NCBI GenBank assembly: GCA_028820935.1 | Contig: JAPPHZ010000042.1 | Coordinates: 27,145 to 91,144, forward strand | Length of the DNA: 64,000 nucleotides | Direction: 5' to 3' | Source: a bacterium | Lineage (GTDB): Bacteria > Actinomycetota > Acidimicrobiia > Spongiisociales > Spongiisociaceae | Part shown: piece by piece, positions 26,957-35,807 of the stretch | Layout: each line of letters opens with the position of its first letter | Position numbering within the stretch: position 1 is the stretch's first letter | The notes under the pieces: model-generated | What the model was told of the DNA's origin: nothing | What the model saw: the letters and a program-made list of their open reading frames with translations, nothing else | Database searches by the model: none | Translations under genes and position numbers: made by a program

Positions 26957-27478
26957 GTGCGGTTTCGAGACTTACCGGTGTGCTTGGTTGCCGCGACCCT
27001 TCTCTTCGCAGCGTGTGGAGGAGACGGAGGTGGCGGGGGCGAAGAGGGTGGTGGCGGCACCGAGTCGGAAACGACCGTCTCCACTTTCGGGCAGTTCGCG
27101 GATCGGGCCGACTTGCCCACGGTGGTGTACGACGGCACAGCATGCACCTACATCGGTCCGGAGACCGTCGCTCCCGGCCCGGTCCGGATGACGCTGGACA
27201 ACCGGAGCGATGTGCGGGCCCGCATCGACATCCTCCGCTTCCCTGAGGGCAAGACCTTCGAGGACCTGGCCGCCTATGTCGAGAGCGGCGAGGCGGCAGC
27301 CAACCAGGACTCCCCCGACTGGGTGGATCAGACCCGCAAGATTCGCGCCCCCGCCAACCAGGTGATGGGGGCCAACCGCACCCTGTTCGACAACACCTAC
27401 GGCATCCTCTGTTACATAGGAGAAACGGAACCCTTCGAGATCCAGGCGGTAGCCACGTTCGAAGTCCTGGAGGGCTAG
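26957..27478 (+). CDS. Small secreted lipoprotein, function unknown
   Basis: A 173-residue lipoprotein with an n-region MRFRDLP, a hydrophobic stretch and the lipobox LFAAC (C20), followed by a Gly/Glu-rich linker. The mature part (TACTYIGPETVAPGPVRMTL, then a pair to the Cys in GILCYIGE) looks like a small beta domain with a possible disulfide; no family is recognised. AAGGAG at 26944-26949 fits the GTG at 26957 better than the one at 26951. It is divergent from the importer operon and may be an accessory to the transporter. It converges with CocE 1. Confidence 0.75.
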   Translation: MRFRDLPVCLVAATLLFAACGGDGGGGGEEGGGGTESETTVSTFGQFADRADLPTVVYDGTACTYIGPETVAPGPVRMTLDNRSDVRARIDILRFPEGKTFEDLAAYVESGEAAANQDSPDWVDQTRKIRAPANQVMGANRTLFDNTYGILCYIGETEPFEIQAVATFEVLEG

Positions 27479-27504
27479 TTGCTGTTAGGTCACCCTGACT
27501 ACCG

Positions 27505-29247
27505 CTAGCGCGGGATCACGGGCAGAACGAGGCGGCTGGCGTGTTCTGCATCGTGGTACACGGTCTGGTGGGCTGACCGGAAGTCAGCCTCGTGGCCGAT
27601 GTCGCCTCCCAGGTTGGTGTTGCGGTCGAAGCGAGGGAAGTTGCTGCTCGACACGTCGAGACGGATCCGGTGCCCCGCTTTGAACACCCACGCGACCTCC
27701 CACAAATCGATCCGGTACTCGTAAACCTGTCCGGGTTCGATCAGGGAGGGGGACTGGCGGCTCTCCCGGCACCTCGCCCTCACGATCCCTTCGGTGACGT
27801 TGATGGCCCGGCCGTCGGGGAACACATCTACGAGCGTGGCTGTGAAGTCGGTGTCGGGCGCCGACGAGGCCGCGAACAGGACCGCCGCGACCCGGCCGGT
27901 GCACTCGAGGTCGGATGCGAGCAGATCACCGGTATACACCAGGACATCGGACCGATCCTCGACCGTCGACCGGTCACGCGGCCCGCTCTGGTCCACGTAC
28001 GCCACCTGGCCACCCACCGTGGGAACCGGGTCCGAAGGGTCATACACGTACGTGTCGGGCGGCTCGCTTCCGACCGGTGGCTCCCAACCGAGGCTTCCGT
28101 CTCCGTGCCGCGTGTTCGCGGATCCTTGCCCGTGCAGGAAGAAGTCCCGGTACTCCGTGCGCGCCAGCGGCCACTCGTACTCTCCTCGCCAAACGTTGTC
28201 GCCGCACACGAAGAGCTGGAGCGGCGCCTCGTCGTCGACCCCGGTGGCGACTCCCTTGAGGCGCTGGTCGTACCAGTGGCGGTGCAGGGCGAAGATGTCT
28301 AGTTCGGCATCCGGACCGAACTGGACATCCTGGCCCCAGTCGGCCACCCCGATACGGGTGTGGGTCCAGGGACCGCACATGATCTTGGTGCGAGCCCGAG
28401 CCTCGGGCCGGGCGTCTCTGGTCCAGTTCTCGAACGCCTCGAACATGTGGCGCACGGTGCAGTCCCACCATCCGGTCAGGAAGTAGGCGGGCGCCTCGAT
28501 CGTCCCGTACCGGCCGTTAACGATCCTCCTCTTCCAGTAGTCGTCGTAGGTCTGATGGTCGAGGATCTCCTTCCAAATCTTCACGTCGTCGTACTCGTCG
28601 AACGCCGAATAGAGCGGCATCCGCTCGTAGAGGTAGGAGAGGTCACCGGGGGGCTCGCCGGCCTTGCCGCCACCCACCCCCATCGTCCCGCCGGGCAGGC
28701 CGGCCAGCATGGCCATCCCTTGCGCGTGGCTGGTCCGCCGACCGATCTGGAGGAAGTGGCTGGCCTGCTGCATAAGGAATGCTCCCTGCTGCCAGAACAT
28801 GTCGTAGCCGTCCGGCGTCGCCGCGATCGGCAGGATGCCCTTGAGCCCTTCCGAGGCCAACGGGGCGGGATGCATCTGGGTGAAGCCCAGGTAGGAGATA
28901 CCGAACATGCCGACGTTCCCGTCGCACCATGGTTGGCGGATCAGCCATTCCACGGTGTCGTGGCCGTCCTCGTCCTGGACGTAGACCTCCCAGACCCCGT
29001 CGGAGTCGTAGCGCCCCCGGCAGTCCTGGATGACGACGGCATAGCCGCCCTCTCTGAAGCGTTCCCCCCAGCCGACATAGCCGTTCGGGCGCGCCCCGTC
29101 GGTCTCGGGATAGCTCTCCTTGCTGTAGATGGTCCGGGTGAGCAGCACGGGAAACTGATCCCCCTCCGGCGGCAGGTACACATCGGCCGACAGCAGGGTT
29201 CCGTCCCTCATCGGCACCCGCACATCCAGCATGATCCTCTGTCTCAT
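27505..29247 (-). CDS. CocE/NonD family hydrolase 1 (alpha/beta hydrolase)
   Basis: A 580-residue alpha/beta hydrolase of the cocaine esterase / X-Pro dipeptidyl-peptidase group. The nucleophile is S118 in GMFGISYLGF, the acid is probably the Asp in FLTGWWDCTV and the base the His in GPWTHTRIG. The C-terminal jelly-roll domain carries VRLDVSSSNFPRFDRN-type sequence (here IRLDVSSSNFPRFD). GGGAGGTGAC precedes the ATG. No signal peptide. Acts on acyl esters or amides; substrate unknown. It is divergent from the binding protein at 29421 and about 40% of its motif segments match CocE 2 at 32967 word for word. Confidence 0.88.
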   Translation of the reverse strand: MRQRIMLDVRVPMRDGTLLSADVYLPPEGDQFPVLLTRTIYSKESYPETDGARPNGYVGWGERFREGGYAVVIQDCRGRYDSDGVWEVYVQDEDGHDTVEWLIRQPWCDGNVGMFGISYLGFTQMHPAPLASEGLKGILPIAATPDGYDMFWQQGAFLMQQASHFLQIGRRTSHAQGMAMLAGLPGGTMGVGGGKAGEPPGDLSYLYERMPLYSAFDEYDDVKIWKEILDHQTYDDYWKRRIVNGRYGTIEAPAYFLTGWWDCTVRHMFEAFENWTRDARPEARARTKIMCGPWTHTRIGVADWGQDVQFGPDAELDIFALHRHWYDQRLKGVATGVDDEAPLQLFVCGDNVWRGEYEWPLARTEYRDFFLHGQGSANTRHGDGSLGWEPPVGSEPPDTYVYDPSDPVPTVGGQVAYVDQSGPRDRSTVEDRSDVLVYTGDLLASDLECTGRVAAVLFAASSAPDTDFTATLVDVFPDGRAINVTEGIVRARCRESRQSPSLIEPGQVYEYRIDLWEVAWVFKAGHRIRLDVSSSNFPRFDRNTNLGGDIGHEADFRSAHQTVYHDAEHASRLVLPVIPR

Positions 29248-29326
29248 GTCACCTCCCGTACCCTCTCGTAGTCAAGGCTGATCTCCCCGAACGGTGTCAA
29301 TTCACTGTGGAAGGACCTACTAGCTG

Positions 29327-29355
29327 TTGACACGCCGCACCTCTCTAAGCATCAT
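29327..29355 (+). promoter_or_regulatory. Putative sigma-70-type promoter for the substrate-binding protein
   Basis: TTGACA at 29327-29332 is a perfect -35 box; after 17 bases CATCAT (29350-29355) is a fair -10 box. Transcription would start about 58 bp before the ATG at 29421. It lies in the divergent gap with CocE 1. Confidence 0.5.
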
Positions 29356-29420
29356 AAGCCCAAGCGGGCGGTGATCGACGGGCGAGAGACGCGCGGGCCG
29401 TCCAAACCAAGGGAGGGAAT

Positions 29421-30710
29421 ATGAGCAATCGCTGGTGGAAAGGAACACTCCTTCTAGCCATCCTGGCGATGTTGGCAATCGCCTGCGGTGACGCTGAGGA
29501 GGAGGCCCCCACGACCACTCAGGCCCCCGCGACCACTCAGGCCCCGACCACGACGGCTGCCATGGTCGAAGAGGAACCCATGGTGGATTTGAGCGTCCCG
29601 CCCGACGAGCCCAAGGGCGGCGTGATCCGGATCGGCGCCACGCCGTCGTACGATGACCGTCTGTGGTCTTATGCCGCCTCGATCGGCATGGACACGCGGA
29701 TCGGCCTCGACCTGGAGATCATCCCGTTCGTGAGTATCCCCTACACGCAGTTGCAGACCGACGAGATCGACATGCTGTTCTCGTGCCAGATCTGCTACGG
29801 GACGATCATCGGCGAGTTCCCCGAATACCGGAACTACCTGATCACCAACCAGTACCAGGGCTTCGTGCTCATCGGCAGGGCCGGCGAGACGGTGGTCTAC
29901 GAGGAAGCGCTCGAGCGATTGGGCGACGAGGAGGCCGCCATGGCCGAGTTGGCCGAGTCCATGAGGGGCAAGGAGTTCGTCAAGACCGAAGGGTTCCCCA
30001 CCACCTTCGAGCGGGGGCTGCTGGAGAATATCGGGCTGACCTTCGACCCCGACGATACGGCGAGCCAGGACGTGGTGTTCAAGTACTACCCGACCATGGA
30101 GGCGATGAACTTCGGCTACCTGAGCGGTGAAGCGGACTACTACACCGGCAACCTCTCCGCCCAGGCCAGGATGCTCTACTCCGAGGAACTGGCGGGCGAA
30201 TACGTGGTTGCGGCGCCGCTGGAGCTGTTCGGGGCGTCGGCGATCCTCTACTCGACCGAGGGCGTGCGGGCCGACTGGCTCGAGGAGAACCCCGAGACGG
30301 TGCTCCGTTCACTGGCCATCTGGTACAGAGCCTCGCGCTACCTGGATGCCTTTCCCGAGATCGTGGGCGAGTTCGTCGGCGAGGAGGCCAAGGACCAGAC
30401 CGGCGGCACCAGCCTGGGCGCCTTCGTGACCTCGAGGATCATGACGGAACTCAACTACTTCCCGCTGCTCGATGACGCCAAGGACTACATGTTCACGCCA
30501 GGCGAGCTCACCTATTTCGGCAACGTAGTGGCCGATAGTTTCGCGTCCGGACGTGAGGAAGGCTATATCGCCGAAGGCGTCGATTGGCAGGACCACGAGG
30601 TCCAGGAAGTCTGGTTCAACCGCCTCCTCGAACGCGAGGACCTGGTGGCGTGGATCAACGCTCCGCTAGGAACCGGCGTGGGCCCGAACGGCGACGAGCC
30701 CCAGGGCTAA
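29421..30710 (+). CDS. ABC transporter substrate-binding lipoprotein (NMT1/SsuA-like)
   Basis: A 429-residue lipoprotein: basic start MSNRWWKG, hydrophobic core, lipobox LAIAC with C22, then a Thr/Pro/Ala linker with TTTQAPATTQAPTTT repeats. The mature domain starts KGGVIRIGATPSYDDRLWSYAAS and resembles periplasmic binding proteins of NitT/TauT importers, although longer than usual. GGAGGG lies just before the ATG. It is the likely receptor for the permeases at 25009-26788 and the ATPase at 20283, about 2.6 kb away. A strong hairpin terminator follows its stop. Confidence 0.82.
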   Translation: MSNRWWKGTLLLAILAMLAIACGDAEEEAPTTTQAPATTQAPTTTAAMVEEEPMVDLSVPPDEPKGGVIRIGATPSYDDRLWSYAASIGMDTRIGLDLEIIPFVSIPYTQLQTDEIDMLFSCQICYGTIIGEFPEYRNYLITNQYQGFVLIGRAGETVVYEEALERLGDEEAAMAELAESMRGKEFVKTEGFPTTFERGLLENIGLTFDPDDTASQDVVFKYYPTMEAMNFGYLSGEADYYTGNLSAQARMLYSEELAGEYVVAAPLELFGASAILYSTEGVRADWLEENPETVLRSLAIWYRASRYLDAFPEIVGEFVGEEAKDQTGGTSLGAFVTSRIMTELNYFPLLDDAKDYMFTPGELTYFGNVVADSFASGREEGYIAEGVDWQDHEVQEVWFNRLLEREDLVAWINAPLGTGVGPNGDEPQG

Positions 30711-30734
30711 ACCCCTACCGCAACCGACTTGACA

Positions 30735-30765
30735 GTGTGGCTCCCGGCCCGTCCGGGAGCCACAC
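30735..30765. terminator. Strong bidirectional hairpin terminator
   Basis: GTGTGGCTCCCGG (30735-30747) and its exact complement at 30753-30765 form a perfect 13-bp stem with a 5-base loop CCCGT. It lies between two convergent genes, 24 bp after the binding-protein stop and 19 bp from the stop of the D-threonine-aldolase-like gene, so it can serve both. No long T tract follows, as is common in high-GC actinobacteria. Confidence 0.8.
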
Positions 30766-30784
30766 CTGGTTGACGCGCCAGGCG

Positions 30785-31894
30785 TCAGTACCCACGGGCG
30801 TCGACGGGCCAGACCTCGTCCACCACGCCGTTGCGGACCCCGACGAGGTGATCGTAGAGGTTGACGGTGGGGTCGCAGTTGACCGGTATCAGGCGGACCT
30901 GTTGGCCGAGGTCGGGTAAGGGCCCGTCGGATGGGGCCAGTACACCGTGCTCGTCGGCGAACCTCTTGTACAGAGCTCCGCCGCCTTGCACGACCGGGAG
31001 CCCGTTCCCGAGCGAGACTGCCTTGAGCCCCGCGTCGACGATCGCTATGCCGGGCCGGCGGCTCATGACGGTCGCCAGAACGTAGAGGCTTACCTCGAAG
31101 TCACGGAACGGCCCGCCGAACCGGCCCCGGTTGGCCAGGTAGTCCGCGTCCATGAACACGTAGGTGCCGGGCTGGATCTCGTTGTAGACCTCTGATGCGG
31201 CCTCGAGGTCGTAGGTCCCCGTCCCCCCGCCGCTGACCACCTGGCACCGGATGCCTTTACGGGCCAACAGGTCCACCGATTCCCGCACCAAGGCGGTGTT
31301 CCGCTCCGTGGCGGCCCGGCGGGACGGATGGTCTCTGATGTGCTGGGCGACCCCGTTGTAGGCCTGTAGCCCTACGAACCGTACCGAAGGAGTCGACTCC
31401 ACCCGCTGGGCCAGCCGAAGAAAGGGTTCGCCGGGTGGCACGCCGGCGCGGTGCTCGGCGGTGTTCATCTCCACCATCACGCCGACGGACGACCCGGCCC
31501 GGCGAACCGCCTCGCCAAGGTCGTCGAGGTTGCCGGCGTCGTCCACGCAGACCGTGATGTTGGCCTCACCGGCCAACCGCGCCAGGCGGCGGAGCTTCCC
31601 GGCGCCGACTACCTCGTTGGCCACGAAGACATCCCGGATGCCGCCCGCCACCATGGCCTCCGCCTCCGAGACCGTCTGCACGCAGACCCCGACCGCGCCT
31701 CGCTCCAGCTGCATCCGGGCGATCGTGACGCTCTTGTGGGTCTTGACGTGCGGCCGCAGGGCGACATCGGCCGTGCGCGCCGCCTCGGCCATGCGATCGA
31801 GATTGCGCTCGAGCGAGTCGAGATCCACCACCAGAGCCGGCGTGTCGAGGTCGGCCTCGCGCAGGCCGCGTGACGGCAGACCGGCTCGGGTCAT
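30785..31894 (-). CDS. D-threonine aldolase-like fold-type III PLP enzyme 1
   Basis: A 369-residue PLP enzyme of the alanine-racemase-fold D-threonine aldolase / D-serine dehydratase group. The PLP Lys is K51 in RPHVKTHKS. The family metal site near the C-terminus normally reads H-x-D or H-x-C before PT; here it is VNCDPTVNLYD, so the first His is replaced by Asn. A reaction other than the standard metal-assisted aldol cleavage is therefore possible. The ATG at 31894 lies 16 bp after the amidohydrolase stop; the longer frame overlaps that gene. A second, canonical relative is at 57827. Confidence 0.83.
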   Translation of the reverse strand: MTRAGLPSRGLREADLDTPALVVDLDSLERNLDRMAEAARTADVALRPHVKTHKSVTIARMQLERGAVGVCVQTVSEAEAMVAGGIRDVFVANEVVGAGKLRRLARLAGEANITVCVDDAGNLDDLGEAVRRAGSSVGVMVEMNTAEHRAGVPPGEPFLRLAQRVESTPSVRFVGLQAYNGVAQHIRDHPSRRAATERNTALVRESVDLLARKGIRCQVVSGGGTGTYDLEAASEVYNEIQPGTYVFMDADYLANRGRFGGPFRDFEVSLYVLATVMSRRPGIAIVDAGLKAVSLGNGLPVVQGGGALYKRFADEHGVLAPSDGPLPDLGQQVRLIPVNCDPTVNLYDHLVGVRNGVVDEVWPVDARGY

Positions 31895-31910
31895 CGGGTT
31901 TCTCGGCCGA

Positions 31911-32801
31911 TCAGTCCTTCTCGACCCCGTACAGCTTGGCGGCGTTGTCGCCCAGGTAGGCATCGATGTCCTCGTCCGTCAACTCCGGCAACCCCGGAGC
32001 GATGTTCAGTTCCCGGGCCAGCCTCGGGAAGGACCGGGTGTACGGCACGTCCTCGCGGCAGTCGAAGTTGTCGGTACCCCACAGGCACTTGTCCAGCACC
32101 ATGAAGTGCTTGGCGTACTTGAGGAACCGCACGTTGGTCTCGAGCGGCTGCAGGAACCCCCACCAGCCGGTGCCGGCGTACATGTTGGGGTTCTTCAGCA
32201 TCATCATCACCACTTCCTCGTAGTAGTTCTCCCCGGCGTGCACCACGATCAGCTTCAACTCGGGGACGCGCACCGCCACGTCGTCCAGGAGGATGGGATG
32301 CTGGTCGGCGAGCCGGCCGAACCCGGACCATCCGGTATGGATCTGGATGATCATCCCAAGCTCGGCCGCCTTCTCGTAGATCGGCATGAGGCGCTCGTCG
32401 TTGAGGGGGATCCCGTAGCTCGGCGCGGGGGTCATCTTCATGCCGACGCCACCCATGGCGGTGATCTCCTCCATCTCCCGCAGGGATTTGACGCCGCCGA
32501 GCAGGTCGACGCTGCCCATCGGGATCAGGCGGTCGGGGAACTTGGCACACTCCGAAATCACCCACTCGGTCGGGACGTGGGTGTTGAGGCGGGGCACCTT
32601 CACCGAGTGGCAGACAGCCATGTCGACCCCCGCCTCGTCCATGATCTCCACCATCTGCTCGGCGTTGATGCCCTTGGTGAGCCCGGTCTTGGTACCGAGA
32701 CCCCGCGCTGCCCAGCCCGCCTTGTACATGGCGTCGTCCATGATGTCCTGGTCGCCCCAGTGCTCCGGCTTCGACAGCCACACATGCGTGTCGATGATCA
32801 T
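31911..32801 (-). CDS. Amidohydrolase-2 (ACMSD-like) family metal-dependent hydrolase
   Basis: A 296-residue TIM-barrel hydrolase. The N-terminal metal motif is MIIDTHVW: the usual D-x-H-x-H has Trp at the second His. Other ligand positions are present: His in IQIHTGWSG, His in IVVHAGENYYEE, Asp in WGTDNFDCRED. GGAGGGG precedes the ATG at 32801; the frame continues 252 codons upstream without homology. It is followed 16 bp later by the D-threonine-aldolase-like gene. Family members are decarboxylases or lactonases. Its C-terminus matches the gene fragment at the left end of the window. Confidence 0.85.
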   Translation of the reverse strand: MIIDTHVWLSKPEHWGDQDIMDDAMYKAGWAARGLGTKTGLTKGINAEQMVEIMDEAGVDMAVCHSVKVPRLNTHVPTEWVISECAKFPDRLIPMGSVDLLGGVKSLREMEEITAMGGVGMKMTPAPSYGIPLNDERLMPIYEKAAELGMIIQIHTGWSGFGRLADQHPILLDDVAVRVPELKLIVVHAGENYYEEVVMMMLKNPNMYAGTGWWGFLQPLETNVRFLKYAKHFMVLDKCLWGTDNFDCREDVPYTRSFPRLARELNIAPGLPELTDEDIDAYLGDNAAKLYGVEKD

Positions 32802-32966
32802 CCCGACCCCTCCATCCTCGCCTTTTGCGGTCTCCACCCCACCGTACACCCGTAGTGGACATCCTCGCCACCGCCGAAATGGGTCCCGGCTAGCGTTGGG
32901 CGCAGCGTGGAGCACGGCCGCAGGGCGGGCTTCGCCGATCGACCACCGTCCCGGAGGGAGGCAAGG

Positions 32967-34667
32967 ATGACCGCCATACAGGAGGTTCGGGCCGGGGTAT
33001 CGGTCATGATCGACGTGATGGTCCCTATGCGGGACGGGGTCAACCTGTCGGCCGATGTCTACTTGCCGCCCGGCGACGGGCCCTTCCCAACCCTCCTGTG
33101 CCGGACGACCTATGGCAAGCAGAGCGGCGAGGTATGTACCGACCTCGCCTACTTGCAGGAGTGGGTGCCTCGCTTCCTCGGAGGCGGATACGCGGCGGTG
33201 ATGCAGGACTGCCGGGGACGTTACGACTCGGGTGGCGACTTCGTTCCCTACATCCACGAAGCTTCCGACGGGGCCGACACGCTGGCATGGCTGGCCTCCC
33301 AGCCCTGGTGCGACGGCAACATCGGTATGTTCGGGCAGTCGTACGTCGCCTTCACCCAACTGCAGGCGGCCCTGTCCGGCCACCCCTCGCTCAGGGGCAT
33401 CCTGCCGGTAGGCAACCAGGAGGACAATTTCGGTTACTTCCTGATGGACGGCGGAGTCCTCCAGTTGCAGAATTTCGTGTGGGGTATCAATAGCGGTCGG
33501 CGGACCATGAACTGCACCAGCTTCGAATTCCTCGACGTGGAGGCGCTGTACCGTCATATGCCCCTAAAAGGAGCCGTGTCAGGCATCTTCCGGCCCGCGT
33601 ACTGGGCATTTCTGGACCATCCCACCTTCGACGGGTCGTGGCAGACCTACGGATTGAAGGACAAGTACGGGATGATCGAGACGCCCGCCTACTTCGTCAC
33701 CGGCTGGTACGACACCCTGTCACGCGAGGTCTTCAAGGCCTACACCGGCCTCAAGCGAAGGGGAGGGTCTAAGGCGGCCCGTGACCTGACCCGGATCATC
33801 ATCGGCCCGTGGTCGCACGACCTCGACCGGGCTGATCGCAACGGCGACATCGACCTCGGGCCCGGCGTGCATTTCGACCTGCCCGGTCTCCACCTCGATT
33901 GGTACGACCGTCGACTCAAGGGTATCGACAACGGCGTGGACGGGGAGCCGCCGGTGAGGATCTACGTGATGGGCGACGCCGAATGGCGCAGCGAGAGCGA
34001 GTGGCCCCTGGCCCGCACCGACTACCGGCCCCTCTACCTGCACGGCGAAGGAGACGCCCGCTCGCTCTCCGGCAACGGAAGCGCGTCCTTCGACCATCCG
34101 GCCGACGAACCCGCCGATCGCTTCGTGTACGACCCTGAGAACCCGGTTCCCACCCTCGGAGGATGCGACGTGATGCTCGACAACGCCGGGCCCAAGGACC
34201 GTTCCGAGCTGCAGGAGCGAACCGATGTCCTCGTGTACACCAGCGATCCGCTGGACGGCGATCTGGAGGTCACCGGCCCGGTGACGATGACCCTCTACGC
34301 CTCCAGTTCGGCGCCCGATACGGACTTCACCGCCACCCTATGCGATGTCCACCCGGACGGCCGGGCCATCATCGTGTGCGAGGGGATCCGCCGCGCCCGG
34401 TACCGGGACTCGGTCACCGACCCGACACTCATGACTCCGCGCACCCCGTACCAGTTCACCATCGACATGTGGCAGACCAGCCAGGTCTTCAAGGCCGGCC
34501 ACCGGCTCCGGGTGGAGGTCTCGAGCAGCAACTTCCCACGCTTCGACCGCAACCCCAACATGGGTGGGGAACTCTGGAACGAGACCTCGATGCAATCTGC
34601 CACCCAGACGGTGTTCCACGACCGGGACCGACCCAGCCACGTGCTCCTACCCGTCATCCCCCGTTGA
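32967..34667 (+). CDS. CocE/NonD family hydrolase 2 (alpha/beta hydrolase)
   Basis: A 566-residue alpha/beta hydrolase. Nucleophile S125 in GMFGQSYVAF, acid in FVTGWYDTLS, base in GPWSHDLDR; the C-terminal jelly-roll ends with VSSSNFPRFDRNPN and VLLPVIPR, an ending shared with CocE 1. GGAGGGAGG lies before the ATG at 32967; the frame back to 32907 has no ribosome site. No signal peptide. Divergent from the amidohydrolase at 31911. The following lipoprotein begins inside its stop codon. Confidence 0.88.
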   Translation: MTAIQEVRAGVSVMIDVMVPMRDGVNLSADVYLPPGDGPFPTLLCRTTYGKQSGEVCTDLAYLQEWVPRFLGGGYAAVMQDCRGRYDSGGDFVPYIHEASDGADTLAWLASQPWCDGNIGMFGQSYVAFTQLQAALSGHPSLRGILPVGNQEDNFGYFLMDGGVLQLQNFVWGINSGRRTMNCTSFEFLDVEALYRHMPLKGAVSGIFRPAYWAFLDHPTFDGSWQTYGLKDKYGMIETPAYFVTGWYDTLSREVFKAYTGLKRRGGSKAARDLTRIIIGPWSHDLDRADRNGDIDLGPGVHFDLPGLHLDWYDRRLKGIDNGVDGEPPVRIYVMGDAEWRSESEWPLARTDYRPLYLHGEGDARSLSGNGSASFDHPADEPADRFVYDPENPVPTLGGCDVMLDNAGPKDRSELQERTDVLVYTSDPLDGDLEVTGPVTMTLYASSSAPDTDFTATLCDVHPDGRAIIVCEGIRRARYRDSVTDPTLMTPRTPYQFTIDMWQTSQVFKAGHRLRVEVSSSNFPRFDRNPNMGGELWNETSMQSATQTVFHDRDRPSHVLLPVIPR

Positions 34668-35122
34668 GGATCGCCCGTCTCGCCCTCTGGATACTGGCCG
34701 CCGTCGTCCTGTCATCGGGGTGTGACGGCAAGGTGACCGAAGCCGAGCCTCCAATATCCACCACCGTCGCCGAGGTCGAGCATCCGGTGTCCACTACCGG
34801 GAAGGTCGAGGAATGCTCCTGGTGTCCGGTGACGGACACGTCAGGAACCATGGTGGGGCAACCGGCATCCCCATCGCTCGACCTGATGGATCGCTTGGCA
34901 TCTAGTACGGCCGGGACTCCCTTCGCCGGCCTGACCGAAGACGAAGTTCGCTCCGACATCTCCGACATCTGCGGCGCCGGCGAGGGCGGCGCCTCCCGCC
35001 AGGGCCCGGCTGCCGAGACGGCCCGACTCCGGGCGGACCGCCTGGGGGTGTCCGAGTCTGCGCCCGGGGTAGATTCCTACGCGCAGCTACTTGAGACCGA
35101 AGCGGACCGGCGCTGCCCCTGA
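34664..35122 (+). CDS. Small lipoprotein translationally coupled to CocE 2
   Basis: A 152-residue protein starting with TTG that overlaps the CocE 2 stop as TTGA. It has a short basic start, the hydrophobic stretch ARLALWILAAVVL and a lipobox-like LSSGC (C20). The mature part has a Cys pair ECSWC and one later Cys in ISDICG and one at the end. No family is recognised. Secretion signal plus coupling argue that it is real, but no independent ribosome site is present. It might be an extracytoplasmic partner of the pathway. Confidence 0.5.
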   Translation: MRIARLALWILAAVVLSSGCDGKVTEAEPPISTTVAEVEHPVSTTGKVEECSWCPVTDTSGTMVGQPASPSLDLMDRLASSTAGTPFAGLTEDEVRSDISDICGAGEGGASRQGPAAETARLRADRLGVSESAPGVDSYAQLLETEADRRCP

Positions 35123-35167
35123 CCTACTGGCATGGGGGCGCCTCCGCCCGCGACGTTCCGACCACCT

Positions 35168-35210
35168 AGTCTGCATACTCTAGTGTTCATATGCAGACTA
35201 GAGTATGCAT
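35168..35210. promoter_or_regulatory. Nested inverted-repeat operator/promoter of the MNT-HEPN pair
   Basis: Two overlapping perfect inverted repeats: AGTCTGCATA (35168-35177) with TATGCAGACT (35190-35199), and GCATACTCTAGT (35173-35184) with ACTAGAGTATGC (35197-35208). The TGCATA/TATGCA core occurs three times and runs into the start codons. TAGAGT at 35199-35204 could be a -10 box placing transcription start at the ATG at 35211. The region is AT-rich against its surroundings and is well placed for autoregulation. Confidence 0.7.
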
Positions 35211-35807
35211 ATGGACTTGACACACCCGATCAGCGCGCTTGCGCCCGGTCTCACCGGCGCGGTGCTCGAAGTACTGGCCAGGGCCACCCACCCGCTCACG
35301 GGGCGGGCGGTGCAGAGACTCGTCTCGAGGCCTGCCAGCCAGGCAGGGGTCCAGAAGGCCCTGGACAGGCTGGCGGATACCGGCTTGGTGAGCCAGACCG
35401 GAGCGGGGCGCGCCTTGCTGCACCGGTTGAACCGCGCCCACGTCCTAGCCCCCGCCGTCCTCGAAGTGGTCGCGATGAACGAGACCATACCGATCCGGAT
35501 TGCCGAAGCGGTACGGATCCACGCCCCCGGCGCATCAAGTGCCCTGCTGTTCGGCTCGGTAGCTCGCCGCGAGGCGGCACCCCACAGCGACATCGACCTG
35601 CTGGTGGTCTGGCCGGATACAACTGAAGAGTCGACCCGATGGTCAGCGGCCGCGGACATCGCGGTAGCGGTGGCACGATTGACCGGCAACCCCTGTACCC
35701 CGTTGGTCTACACCGAAGACGAGTATGCCGGCCTACCTGAACGGGCACCCGCGTTCGCGGCGTCTCTGGACCGGGACTCCATCGACCTGCTCGCCTATCG
35801 CGTATGA
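35205..35807 (+). CDS. MNT-type nucleotidyltransferase antitoxin with N-terminal winged-helix domain
   Basis: A 200-residue protein. Residues about 10-85 form a winged-helix domain (LTGRAVQRLVSR... VQKALDRLADTGLVSQTG). Residues about 110-195 form a minimal nucleotidyltransferase: FGSVARREAAPHSDIDLLVV has the GS of G117-S118 and the D129/D131 metal pair. In known pairs such proteins AMPylate and silence a HEPN toxin. The ATG at 35205 or 35211 can be used; the latter would suit a leaderless mRNA. Its stop overlaps the HEPN start by 4 bp (ATGA). Confidence 0.82.
   Translation: MHMDLTHPISALAPGLTGAVLEVLARATHPLTGRAVQRLVSRPASQAGVQKALDRLADTGLVSQTGAGRALLHRLNRAHVLAPAVLEVVAMNETIPIRIAEAVRIHAPGASSALLFGSVARREAAPHSDIDLLVVWPDTTEESTRWSAAADIAVAVARLTGNPCTPLVYTEDEYAGLPERAPAFAASLDRDSIDLLAYRV

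Noticed and set aside
31911..33557. 548-codon reading of the amidohydrolase
   Set aside because: The upstream half is antisense to CocE 2 and lacks homology; the ATG at 32801 has a good ribosome site and the family start.
34163..34663. Upstream extension of the small lipoprotein frame inside CocE 2
   Set aside because: This part overlaps the conserved end of CocE 2 in another frame; only the portion from 34664 has a lipoprotein signal.
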